The notes beneath the pieces are model-generated. The model was not told the origin of the DNA, did no database searches, and saw only the letters and a list, made by a program, of their open reading frames with translations. The translations under genes and the position numbers were made by a program. DNA of 64,000 nucleotides from Epiperipatus broadwayi (Eukaryota; Onychophora; Udeonychophora; Euonychophora; Peripatidae). Below, one piece after another: positions 12,709 through 23,239 of this stretch (within the stretch, counting starts at the first letter, position 1; each line of letters opens with the position of its first letter). The stretch is taken from positions 2,559,478-2,623,477 of the forward strand of contig JAQFVV010006231.1 of assembly GCA_028023455.1 (NCBI GenBank), given 5' to 3'.

Positions 12709-12812
12709 GTTGTCTTGCATTGGTGGTCGAGAGGTCAGCGCGACTGCCTTGCACTTGCAGGCAGTTGCCCGGGTTGCAGATTCACGTCCCGGCCGATGCT
12801 ATGACACTTAAT
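12709..12812 (+). repeat. tRNA-derived SINE, family 1, copy 3, with target duplication
   Basis: An exact 14-bp duplication AAAAATACTTTGTT flanks the copy (12695-12708 and 12813-12826). The body is close to copy 2, including the CTTGCA duplication in the anticodon arm. It lies in opposite orientation about 105 bp away, so the two form a long inverted repeat. Acceptor GCATTGG pairs with CCGATGC with one G-U pair. The open frame 12408-12863 merely reads through both SINEs. Confidence 0.95.
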
Positions 12813-12829
12813 AAAAATACTTTGTTTTT

Positions 12830-15499
12830 TCAGCGGCAACGTATTGAAACTAAATTAAAATAATATAACTTCATTAATTTAATTAAGAAATTGATTAGTT
12901 AGTGGGAGGAAAGGAATTACAAAGTTAATAAAATAAATACATCGATTATAGTTTTCAAATATTATATAATTATTCCGAAAGCTTGGAGAAATAAAAGTAA
13001 GATCTGAGTGACTGATTTATCCTAAAGTGTTTCTGGAACTAGCAGACAATCAGGATTCCAGAAGAGTTAATTTATTTCTCTTTGGTGATTCCTTTTTTTT
13101 TTTTTTTTTGTAGTTGATTTTTCTGAAAGTTTTATACTCATAACACAAACTCGTAAGGGAAATACTCTTTTCAAATTCAGATTTGAGAGTTAATTTTTTC
13201 CAGGATCATAATGCTTGTGAATTAATTTCCTACTATTTAATAATACAATATTATTTAATAAAAATATCATATTGAAGCAATTATTTGCCGTTTCAAAACT
13301 ATTATTTTTTATATTGAGCAGCAATTACAAATATGTATATTTTATCTTTATTGTAATGCTAAAAAGGTATTCATTTTAAACATTTCTGCTTTTTTCTTTT
13401 CTACATTTGATTAACATGAATCCGTCCGTGCTCATCTGATTATTAATAACATTATATATATATGATTAAATGAAACAGACATTGCAAGATCACAATGATT
13501 CTTAGAGAAAATTTCTACATAAAATTTAATCAGAATCTTATCAAAAGTTCAATAATACTTTTAATTAAAGCAACTTGAATGACAAATTTTAAGATAATTT
13601 AGTCTAGTTTTCTAGAAGTTTTCTAGAACAAGAAAATAAATGATGGATTAATTTGCTACTTTTCGATTTTCATCTTCATTGTCATGGAAACGAGTATTTG
13701 CTGCCATGACAAGAAACCTTTTAAATGTATTTTCTAATTGTCTTATACGGTTGATGAGGCAAGACTGATCTTCTAACAACAACATATTTTTAATCATATA
13801 ATTTTAAAATGAAATTTAACACTTTGTTAAAGCTAATAACATATGATTAATACTGAACGAAAAGCAAAAATTAAATAAAGATAAAATGTGGTAATCTTAT
13901 CAAGTATAAGTTATGAGATTTGAATAAATGCACTCAGAGTAATTTAATCGCAATTATTATTAAGTAAGAGTCTTTTGATCAGCTGTAAAGGTAATTTATT
14001 TCATGCGGATTTTATTTCACGTTTAGCGAAAATATATATATAAAAAATGAAAATATCAAAAAAATATTTAAAGAATTAAAAGATATTTTCTTTTTTAATT
14101 GTAAAAATAATGTCATTCCTTCCTTCCCCCACACACATGCATACACCCTAATATATATGCTTCGTCGTGACACTCATCTCATCTGATTAGTAATAATCAT
14201 TATTGTATTTATCTGAAATGGATGGCGTCAATGTTGTGAGTGGAGGGAGTTTGACAATGGTAAATGAAAATGTAACAACTATCCAGATTAATCTAAAAAC
14301 ATTATAAATCTCTTGTTGAATATAGCTGAGTTATCTACAGTCTGACTTTCTCTATTTGTTTGTGACCTTAAGAATTTTTATAATTTACTTGACTGGAGTC
14401 AAATCCAAGGCTATCGATAAGTTATATGGTTGCTCTACAAAACCGTAGATTTTAATTATATTATTTATTATAATTTTAGAAGACATTATTATATATTGCA
14501 TATATACAACCATTGTCTTATGCAGATAAATTTCAGTGTTGATAAACAAAATATAATATTAAGCTTCATCAAGGAATTCAGAATATTAATTTATCTTTTT
14601 TCTCATATCGTCGTTTTTTTTTTTTTGGCTGTTGTTAGTAAAGCACAGAAGTTTAAAAACGTTGAATATTACCAACATTTGGACAATCATTATGAGATGA
14701 CCTGAGAGCATGAATATATAATGCAATATTCAACTTATATTGTATGGAAAAATATCATGAATAAACAGATTATTCACTTATAAAAAATATAAAAAAACAA
14801 TTGGCTTATAAAACAAAATTATAAATTAAACACTCAACTTTATTTTGGTAGTGAGAATGTAATTGTATAATCAATCTAAGCATTAAAATTTTAAACAAGA
14901 ACGTTAATACTTCTACCATTTTGCCTCTTTTAGATATATATGTACACATGTTTAGAAAAAAATGTGAAATGTTTTAAATATCAGGTTAAGATATTTTAAT
15001 ATTTGGATTGATTTTTATAGTTCCTTGAAAAAATGTAATGTTATATACATATGTATGTGTAATGCATAAAGATAGGTGTCTTTCAGAATAGATTTTTGAA
15101 AGATTCTTTCCGACAACGAAATTAAGAACATCATAAGATTTTATGGGGCTGAAAATTATGATGTACTATACTGTGAGAACAAGATGTTTTTTCCTATTAA
15201 AAGATCCCTTTAAATGACAAATTAAATCAAAATAAGATTTAAAAAATCATTTGATAAGGATATATAAAATAAAATCAATTTAAATGCCTTAGAATTATTT
15301 TAACTTTTTCATTAAAAGGGCAAATTTAGAATTATTCATGCTAATGTATTTTGACTGAAATTTCATTACTTGTACAACTCAGAAAAAATTATCTGTACTC
15401 AGAGGCACTTTTGCTGAAAAAAGCAGATTGATATTGTAAAATACAAATTATAACAATGTTGTGCATACTTTGTATAAATGAAAGAATGTTTAATTAAGT
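12830..15499. other. Non-coding stretch
   Basis: No gene or named repeat recognised. A short GTCATGG/CCATGAC inverted pair lies at 13681-13711. Poly-T at 13090-13110 may be the end of an undetected retrocopy. Confidence 0.5.
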
Positions 15500-15827
15500 T
15501 AGAACTGACAATAGCTGATGTTTCAGTACAATAAAAAGTACCTTTCTCAGAGCATCCTGTTTCTCAAATATAGGAATGCATGTGAGATTTAAAATCATTA
15601 TTGTTATCTTTTTCTTTCTCCTCATATTTAAATTCTATTGTTTGAGAAGCTTTAAAAATTAATTTGTCTTCCAATAGCTTCTTCCAAATGTTAATTTTCT
15701 TTAATTCACACTTTTCATTCAAACTCTTGGGTCTTTTAAAAATCTCTATAGCTTCTCTTAGCAATCTCTGGTCATATTGTTTAATTTTTAACAAAATATT
15801 TGTTTTATTAAAATTGATGTCATGATT
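15500..15827 (-). mobile_element. Penelope-like element, family B, 3' part (interrupted copy)
   Basis: Minus-strand frame 15564-15794 (76 aa) reads YDQRLLREAIEIFKRPKSLN and matches the PLE-B copy at 20420-20520, which has FDQRLISEAIEIFKRPKSLN. This is the C-terminal end of the GIY-YIG endonuclease, where the conserved E of REAIEI is the expected catalytic or structural Glu. Downstream on the minus strand, at 15512-15552, lies a hammerhead-like segment (CTGAGAA, short hairpin, TGAAACATCAGCT). The copy is cut at 15827 by the LINE and continues at about 16833. Confidence 0.85.
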
Positions 15828-16838
15828 TCTTCAGTGATTAAAGCATTGGATCATCAAGGTATAGATCCAGAATATTGTCATATTTTAAAGAATATTTATA
15901 AAAATGCAACAGCAACAATTAGATGACATAATGATACTGGGAAAGTCCACATTGAGAAGGGTGTAAGACAGGGTGACTGCATATCTCCAAAACTTTTTAC
16001 AGTAGTGCTGCAAAAAGTATTTTGTGGATTAAAGTGGGAAGCTAAAGGAATGAAAGTAAATGGGGATTATTTAAATTTTGCAAATGATGTAGTTGTTTTT
16101 GCAAATAATGCTTTAGAGCTACAGGAAATGTTGCAGGAGTTATCAGATGAAAGTAGGACTAAAGATAAATGTTAAAAAGACTAAAGTAATGTTTAATGGA
16201 TTTTTTTTTTTTTTTTTTAAAATATGAAAATAAAGATTGATTATGATGAGTTAGAAGAAGTTAACAGTTACAAATACCTTGGTCAGATTATTAATATAAA
16301 TGGAAACATAATAGATGAAATTAATCATAGAATTAAACTTGTTTGGAGTGCTTTTGGTAGAAATAACTTGATACTAAGAGGAAATATCCCTATGTGTTTG
16401 AAAAGGAAGATTTTTAATAAATATGTTTTACCAGTTCTTACTTGGACACTTAATAGAAGAGCAATGCAGAGACTTCAGATCACTCAAAGAAGTATGGAGA
16501 GATGCATGTTAGGAGTAACAAGAAGAGATCGAAAATGCAATATATGGGTAAGAGAACAAACAGGTGTTACTGAGCTCATTGTAAAAATTAAAAGACTGAA
16601 ATGGAGTTGGGCTGGACATATTTCTAGAAGAGATGATAATAGATGGACAATTGAAATCTTAAACTGGATTCCAAGAGATTGTAAAAGACCTAGCAAGAGA
16701 CCACATGTGAGATGGGTGGGTGAAATAAGAAAGTGTGTAGGGGTGATATGGAGAAGGGAAGCTAAAGATTGTAGAAGAAGGATTGAACTTGGAGAGATCC
16801 TGCAGTGGATTGATAATGATTGATGATGATGATGATGA
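15828..16838 (+). mobile_element. 5'-truncated RTE-like LINE, copy 1, inserted in PLE-B
   Basis: A non-LTR retrotransposon fragment that starts inside the RT palm domain (LIKALDHQGID, then KGVRQGDCISPKLFT). It runs through a FANDVV box at about 16077-16094 and the C-terminal region, and ends in a (TGATGA)n tail at 16815-16835. The TGATGA tail and the C-terminal sequence fit the RTE/BovB-like group, but clade assignment needs a tree. The host PLE has lost about 20 bp at the insertion point. A frameshift and an internal poly-T at 16201-16218 break the frame upstream of the intact C-terminal ORF. Confidence 0.9.
16224..16823 (+). CDS. LINE reverse transcriptase C-terminal fragment (199 aa)
   Basis: This is the region after the RT active site in RTE-like endonuclease-reverse transcriptases. 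It reads YKYLGQIININGN (the YLG thumb motif), then PMCLKRKIFNKYVLPVLTW, RSMERCMLGVTRRDR, LKWSWAGHISRRDDNRWT and the terminal RPHVRW. The ATG at 16224 is internal to the family ORF, so it is not a true start. The frame stays open to the element's natural stop before the TGATGA tail. In its present form it cannot copy RNA because the catalytic palm lies upstream in another frame. Same family as the copies at 46.2, 50.9 and 57.2 kb. Confidence 0.9.
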   Translation: MKIKIDYDELEEVNSYKYLGQIININGNIIDEINHRIKLVWSAFGRNNLILRGNIPMCLKRKIFNKYVLPVLTWTLNRRAMQRLQITQRSMERCMLGVTRRDRKCNIWVREQTGVTELIVKIKRLKWSWAGHISRRDDNRWTIEILNWIPRDCKRPSKRPHVRWVGEIRKCVGVIWRREAKDCRRRIELGEILQWIDND

Positions 16839-16990
16839 AATAGCTGATAAAAGATTTTTCTCTGACTGCCAGAATGTGTTCTTCCTTTAGTCTGTCCAAT
16901 ATACAGACCCTATATGAAATTTTATATACATGATACTCCAAAGAAAGTAGTGTAAACTGTGTGAATATTAATTTTCTTTTTCATATAAAA
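16833..16990 (-). mobile_element. PLE-B, 5' continuation of the interrupted copy
   Basis: The minus strand continues the PLE-B GIY-YIG region (a degraded YIGQT motif near 16900, then EEHILAVREKS). At 16841-16900 it matches 20290-20370 of the second copy. Together with 15500-15827 it forms one element split by the LINE. Confidence 0.8.
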
Positions 16991-17069
16991 AGGAAAAAAA
17001 TTTTGAGACATCAGAAATTAGGTCATTTTTTCTATATATAAAGGAATAACTGATAAAATTGGTAACATT

Positions 17070-17330
17070 CTAAAAAAATAATATTCACACAATTTACCCT
17101 ACCTTCAAAAAAATTAATGAAATATTTCCACTTCCTAAAGATAAAATTTTTTTGGAGTGTCATGCTGTATATGAAATTCCATGTAGGGTCTGTTCACATT
17201 CATATATTGTATCAGATAAAATTGTATATCCATCCAAAAAGACTTAGAATCTGAGCAAAAGTATAATCATGCCCAAGATGCACAGGTCAGGAGCAATCAT
17301 AAATTCTAACCTGTTTTCCCATTCCCCAAA
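17070..17330 (+). mobile_element. PLE-B fragment in inverted orientation
   Basis: The plus strand carries AATATTCACACAATTTACC, then GGAGTGTCATGCTGTATATG and CATGTAGGGTCTGT. It mirrors the minus-strand segment at 16890-16985. The readable piece AVYEIPCRVCSHSYI (about 17167-17211) is the start of a GIY-YIG domain with its Cys pair. The two fragments face away from each other as an imperfect palindrome. It may be a second insertion or an inverted truncated copy made in the same event. Confidence 0.7.
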
Positions 17331-20018
17331 TCTATAACACTATGGATAACACCTACGGTGATACCACGTAAATTCATTATTTCCAGGTCTGGTGCTACAA
17401 TGTTTTACATGAGATCTCATCTGATGATGATGATGAGATATTGAGAGAACCCAAGATATAATTTAAGACATACAGATATATTAATAAGATTTGAACTCAC
17501 TGGATCAAGTTTAAATATAAATATTTATTATAACAAAAATTAAGATGATTATACATATGACCAACTTCACGCAATGTAAAACTTTATTTTAATTACAAAC
17601 ATTTGACAATCTTGAGTCAATTATTTTCAGATTGACAGGTATCAATCTAGTGTGGTATTACAATACATAACATATATTTGAAAATCAGATTTTATTTAAC
17701 ATTACAAAAAAAGGTTTATCTGGGTGGTTGGTGGACATTCTACACATTGAGAGATCATATATATAGGTATGATAATAGAGTTTAGCTATTTGTATAAATT
17801 TGATAGAATGCCCTTGGCATTATGATACATAGATTTATTTTGCATTTATAGTGTTTATTTATAATACTTAAGTAGGATACATTAGGATTTGTAAGTATGC
17901 TAAAAACAGATATTTATTATTCAACATTTAAATATCAAATATTGCGAACTCTGTAAATACGGTCAAGGCTTATTTACAAGAAGGAGAGCACAGCTTCAGA
18001 ATGGTTGGATCTAAAACTCCAATGAAAAATATTTAAAGAGATAAATGTTTCATTATTACCCATCATTATGATTTATTTTATTAAACAGCCTGGAAAATGA
18101 AATATAAGGAATTGCAGTGCTAGCATATATGTCAGTGTTAGAGAGTGTGGCAACTTCAGCCGAGAAAACTTCATCCTTCTATTTTAATATGGTATGCCCA
18201 CTTCAGGCAGAGAAATACCTAAATGAAGAGGGAGGGAGGAAGTTGCTATGGTCCAGTGTACAATAATCCATGCAGAGCTTCAACTACACTAACCTGCTTG
18301 TTCCAGGGTGTACACTTATATTCCTGTTTTGAATGAGAATACTAAATGATAGAAGGCTTTGTAATTCTCCAGAGTGAGGTGTGGACAGATATGAGTAATA
18401 TAATAACATATAACTTGGGAGAAGAATGACAAACAAAGAATTTTGTGATTCTCCGGAATGAAGTACGGATGGACCTGATCAGAGCTCTATGTGACTCATT
18501 AATAAATTCTGACATATGCCAGCAACATGACTATCAAGACATGAAATTATTTAATTTAAATATTAAAATAAAATCTTAATTAGTTTAATAAATATGTAAT
18601 GATATGTTAAAATAATGACTAATATATGATAAAGTCATTAATAAGTAATTAAAACTATAATTAGTAAAGTATGCACTTCTCCCCCTTCTTGAATCAGTCC
18701 TATTTTGTTTAACTTATGTAAAAGAAATAAATTTGCATACTTCAGAGTGTGACTAACAAAATAGAATGGGTCACCAGACTTTTGGCAATGATGATTGAAA
18801 TAAAGAAATCTATAAAATCAATGGACACAAAGATTCACACCCAGATTGGAAAAATATTCATACATCCTGTATAAATTTACGATAAAATATTTTAATGCAT
18901 ATATTCATTTAAAAGAGAAACTCAATCCTACAAGATATAATTGATTACTCCCCCCCCCCATCCATTCCACAGTGGGATATAGATGAGCTCATAAGACTGG
19001 GTTTGATTGACATTTAATGATACAAACTAAGTGAAAATATAAAAATATCATCAATAATAAAATATAACCACACTAAATTATAGAAATAATAATTATAGGA
19101 ATAATAAGAGATGTGAGTTGGATGAAAGATTATACATTAGGTTTAGTTTAGGTTGTAGAGAATCAATACACAGAAACTAAGAAATTAGTTTAACATACTC
19201 TCCGGTTAGCAAGTTAAAAGAGATTCAACATAAGAAAAACATTAAGATTCAGGAGTTAGAATTTAGGTAAGGTGATTACAATGACTTTGGGCTTGTTATC
19301 TTCTGATCCTCCAGGATGAAATATGAATGAATCTTATGTGGAGGCAGCATTCTTTGACTTTTCAGGGCAGGCAGACTCTAATTAAGCTGAAGGCATTTTT
19401 CTTGGCCTCGACAGTTCTCATACCACATGGGTACTCTTAATTGGAAGGAGCTATACTGCTGCATGATGAAGAGATGGGCTGAAAATTTGGGGAAAGGCAG
19501 CTTGGGTCCCTCTACTCAAAAACCATTTTAAAAAATCGAAGGACGTGCAGTAGGTTAGCAACAATAGACCAAACTCTAACACAATAGATTTCCAGTCCTA
19601 TTTATACAACTTTTAAATTATTTAAAAAATGCTTTTAGTTAAAATTTACAACTCAAATGGAATCCTTAATCTAAAGAAATATTTTTTTCTATTGTTATTG
19701 GAGATGCAATTACGAGATAACTGTCCAAAAATAAATTCAAATCAATTTCCAGATTGGAAATAAATTTGACAAAAATTTTTGCACCTAAATTAAAATCCAT
19801 TAGCTTTGTTTTAATTTTACTTTCATTAAAACTTTGATTAAAATTCATTTTAAAACCCTGAAACAATATAATGTTTCCACCCTTTTAATTACTGTTGGAC
19901 AGTTAACGGTTGCATCTTCCATCTTGAATTTTTATGTAATTATATAGCAAAAATAATTGCAAAGTAAAATAAAGTATAATTTTAAGGATACTAAATTATT
20001 TACAATATTTAATGTTTG

Positions 20019-20021
<3 letters not shown>
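17331..20021. other. Non-coding stretch with GC-richer patches
   Basis: No coding sequence recognised. Patches at about 18120-18500 and 19270-19570 are more complex and GC-richer than their surroundings. At 18359-18395 and 18446-18478 a phrase like TTGTGATTCTCCGGAATGA occurs twice, suggesting an internal repeat of an unknown element. A (GAT)n run sits at 17424-17436. A poly-C run is at 18951-18959. Confidence 0.45.

Positions 20022-20067
<46 letters not shown>
20022..20067. repeat. (TA)n microsatellite
   Basis: Essentially pure TA for about 46 bp. Confidence 0.95.
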
Positions 20068-20069
<2 letters not shown>

Positions 20070-20282
20070 TCCTGTAATATATGTATATATCTGAATCGCA
20101 TCTATTGACTTTAATAGCTAAAGAAATTTTTATTTAAGATTTATATTTATAAATCTTATAGACGCTTCTCAGAAACAAGCATATAACTTATATACATATG
20201 ACTAAAAGGAGCAGGACAAAATGTGGGTTAAGTGGTAGAACAGTAAAGCTCAATCTTAGGCTAAGATTGACTGCTTCAATAT

Positions 20283-20749
20283 TGGACAGACTAATTGTAA
20301 AATATATATTAGAAAAGAAGAACACATTCTGGCAGTCAGAGAAAAATCCAATTCATCAGCTATTTATTCTCATATAAAATTAACTAATCATGATATCAAT
20401 TTTGATAAAACAAATACTCTGGTAAAAATTGAACAATTTGATCAGAGATTGATAAGCGAAGCTATAGAGATTTTTAAAAGACCCAAGAGTTTGAATGAAA
20501 GGTGCAAATTAAAGTAAATTAACAACATTTGTAAGAAGTTATTGGAAGACAAACTAATTTTTAAATGTTCTCAACCAATAGAATTTAAATATGAGGAGAA
20601 AGAAAAAAGAAAAATGATTTTAAATCTCACACACATTCTTATGATTTGAAAAAGAGGACACACAGAAGAAGGTCCTTGTTATTGTACCGAAACATCAGCT
20701 ACTTAGCTATTTTACTACACAGAATATCCCAAAAATAATTATAATATGA

Positions 20750-20784
<35 letters not shown>
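20283..20784 (+). mobile_element. Penelope-like element, family B, 5'-truncated copy 2
   Basis: It begins at ATTGGACAGACTAA inside the GIY-YIG domain. It continues through EEHILAVREKS, the conserved FDQRLISEAIEIFKRPKSLN and KKLLEDKLIFK, with stops at about 20515 and after. At 20663-20700 comes a hammerhead-like segment: CAGAAGA, a hairpin from AGGTCC to GTACC, then GAAAC followed by ATCAGCT. It ends in a TA tract at 20753-20784. It preserves the uninterrupted sequence around 20368-20395 into which the LINE inserted in the other copy. Confidence 0.85.
20663..20700 (+). ncRNA. Hammerhead-ribozyme-like motif in PLE-B
   Basis: The order is a CUGANGA-like box (here CAGAAGA), then a stem, then GAAAC. 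This fits a type I hammerhead as reported in PLE terminal repeats. The first box has U changed to A, and one extra A lies between the box and the stem. Self-cleavage of this copy is therefore doubtful. The stem and order are seen; the ribozyme identity is inference. Confidence 0.5.
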
Positions 20785-20786
<2 letters not shown>

Positions 20787-21145
20787 TTGAATCAATATTT
20801 TATTTTCATGTTATGCACAGTGCTAGCTAAGTCACTAACTACTGTATTAAGAGACATTCAAAATTTCATAAGTACTGTTTTTCCATAATTCTTGATAATA
20901 CTTAATAAATATTTTTATATTACAGAGTTTAAAATCATATTTAAGAATAAAATGTGCACTATTTTAAATAATTATGCTTGCAAATATTGCTTTTGAAAAG
21001 TTTTGGGTATTTAATACTTTAAGCTGTTAAAAAATTAATACTTTACAAGGAATTTTGAAAACTTTGCATACTTAATCATTTACAACTACTTCTTTGTTAT
21101 TTTTGCTGATGGTTCTCAATGAAAACAGTACATTTAAAATATAGT
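20785..21145. other. Non-coding stretch
   Basis: Nothing recognised between the PLE-B copy and the DNA transposon. Confidence 0.6.
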
Positions 21146-21147
21146 TA

Positions 21148-22111
21148 CACCTGGGTCTCGTTTTACGCGATAGATAGGCTCCTCAGAAAACACTCGCAAA
21201 CGAAATCGTGCAAAAATAGATGTAACTTACCTTGAAAAAAAGGAGGGATACAGACTGTGATTTTTCAAAGATTGCATAAAAGCAAAGCACCAACATAAAA
21301 TTACTTTAAAATTCGTGCAAAAAAAAAAAAAATAAGGAAATAAAATATGACTAATAAAAAATTTCAAATTTGAAAAAAATTGATACAAGTCAAACTTTTT
21401 TTAATTATAATATTTAATTTTATTCAAAACAATATATTTTTATGCATAATTTACAGTAATTTACACTTTTTATACACGTTTTAATTATTATCACTATTTG
21501 CCATTAAACAAGTTCGTTTGCAAACTGGTAAAAAATCAGATTCTTCACAAGACTAAATACAACTAGTGCCAATGTCACTCTCATGTTGTGTTAATGGTTT
21601 TCTGGTGACAACGTAATTAGTAATTAATCTAACAACTAAAAATTAAATTTTTATTTTTGTCTTTAATTTTCAATTTTAATTGTGCCCACTGCTATTACTC
21701 ACCTTTTAAAAATAAACTTGCGGACACTAAATGATTAATAATTGATTACATTCTTTTTTAAAAAGCAAAAACAGAATGTGATTTAAAATGCAAAATTAAC
21801 AAGCACAATGTTTGAACAAATTTACATTATAATTTTGTAAAATTTAATGTGTGTATACATAAAATGTGGAAATCATGATTTTAATTTCATTATTGAATAA
21901 AATCTTACTATTATAAAGCACTGAAAATATTGAAATTACTAAGATGAAAGTCGAATTCCAATAATGTGCTATTACTTTCAATATGATGTAAGTGCATAAC
22001 ATTTATTATTTGAAGTAATAGTGCATTATCGGAGTTCAACTTCCGGAGAAACGTGAATCGCATAACTTCAAAATCGCGTTAAATAAATCCGCATAAAAAG
22101 AGACTCAGGTG
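21148..22111. mobile_element. Non-autonomous DNA transposon with TIRs and TA target duplication
   Basis: The ends are CACCTGGGTCTCGTTTTACG on the left and, read inward from the right, CACCTGAGTCTCTTTTTATG. Both are followed by GCG-containing sequence. TA dinucleotides abut both ends (21146-21147 and 22112-22113). Internal subterminal repeats such as GAAATCGTGCAAA and AAATTCGTGCAAA occur near the left end. Length is 964 bp with no transposase ORF. The TA duplication and the TCTCGTTTTACGCG style of terminus suggest the Tc1/mariner superfamily, possibly pogo/Tigger-like. That assignment is inference. Confidence 0.8.
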
Positions 22112-22384
22112 TATATGGATAATAAATTAGATAAATAGGTCAATAGAGTTTGAAATAAAATACCCCAATTCATAAGCTTAATAATTATATGAGCATAATG
22201 TTATATAAAGATTAAATGAAAAATGAAAGATTCTCATTTATTTCAATGTTAGTCATAAAATATTTTAATTAGTATTATAACTATCAGACCAAGGATGGAA
22301 AACAATAAGTATATAAGAAGCTAAGCAATAAAAAAATGGAATATTAAGTTGATTTTATTATTGTTACATATATAAGTATAGAGG

Positions 22385-22450
22385 ATTTGAACTCAGATTT
22401 TCAAGCACCCTTCAACTATCCACACTATCTCATACAACTGATACACATGA
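22385..22450 (-). repeat. tRNA-like SINE fragment (family 2)
   Basis: On the minus strand a B-box GAGTTCAAATCCTC is preceded by TTGAAAATCT and A-box-like GATAGTGTGGATAG, matching the fragment at 961-1036. Both are degraded. Confidence 0.45.
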
Positions 22451-22938
22451 CTACACATATGTAGAAAAGATTAATAATCACCAATATACGTATTTTGTGC
22501 TAAACCAGCACTCATCAGTTGGTCCAGACTATCATCTCTCACACATATATATAATCAATGCTCAGTTTATATTAAGATAGCAAATCTTCATACTTTAATG
22601 GACAAGTTTCAATCCACTGCAACGTCCAACTTTTCAGCCATCCCTATCATTGAAAATCTGATGATGAAAACTCAAATTCCATGCTGATGCTAATATTATT
22701 GCCATGCCCATGTTGACCTGAAGTCACTCTGACCCCTCATGTATAGGACAGTATCCATTAAATACATATAAGAGGGATGGACAGGATACAAGCTTAATAT
22801 GCAAATATTTGAAACCAGGCACGTCATCACTGTGACATTGTGTGATTATAATGAATTGTGTGTTAAATGGAAGATGATAAAAAAATAATGATTGTTAGAA
22901 TTTATAAAAAGTTTCTGAAGTTTGTAATGTGTTTTTAA
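22451..22938. other. Non-coding stretch
   Basis: No gene recognised. The sequence at 22870-22938, just outside the PLE-A end, resembles sequence outside the same end at 30430-30480 and 62836-62890, so the family may extend further out than I have marked. Confidence 0.45.
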
Positions 22939-23239
22939 GTATATGTTGGACTATTTCATCATTTTGAGGGATTATCCCTAAGGGTTTGCAGTTAAAACCC
23001 CTATTTCCTCCAAGAGAGCTGAAATTTCAGAAGCAAATGAGTTTATTGAGAGGGTTAAAGGTTCAGGTTTTATCAAGCATCAAACCTTGCAATCTATTAG
23101 AAAGTGGAATCGTTTCTCAAAACAAAGTTACAGTGAAGTTTCTCAAGATTGTCAACAGTGAACAGATCATATTGTGTTACATGGAAGGTAAAAAAACTAC
23201 AGAGAAGAAGTGTAAATCTACAGGCAAGTCAAAAGTAAT

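Noticed and set aside
12709-12812. Genuine nuclear tRNA gene
   Set aside because: The poly-A tail, target duplication and oversized anticodon loop show a retroposed SINE.
12408-12863. 151-aa open frame, the longest in the first 15 kb
   Set aside because: It is read-through of two inverted tRNA-derived SINEs and their spacer, not a gene.
20215-20282. tRNA-like GGTTAAGTGGTAGAAC before PLE-B copy 2
   Set aside because: Resembles a D-arm but has no T-arm at the right distance; the local stem AATCTTAGGCTAAGATT is a simple inverted repeat.
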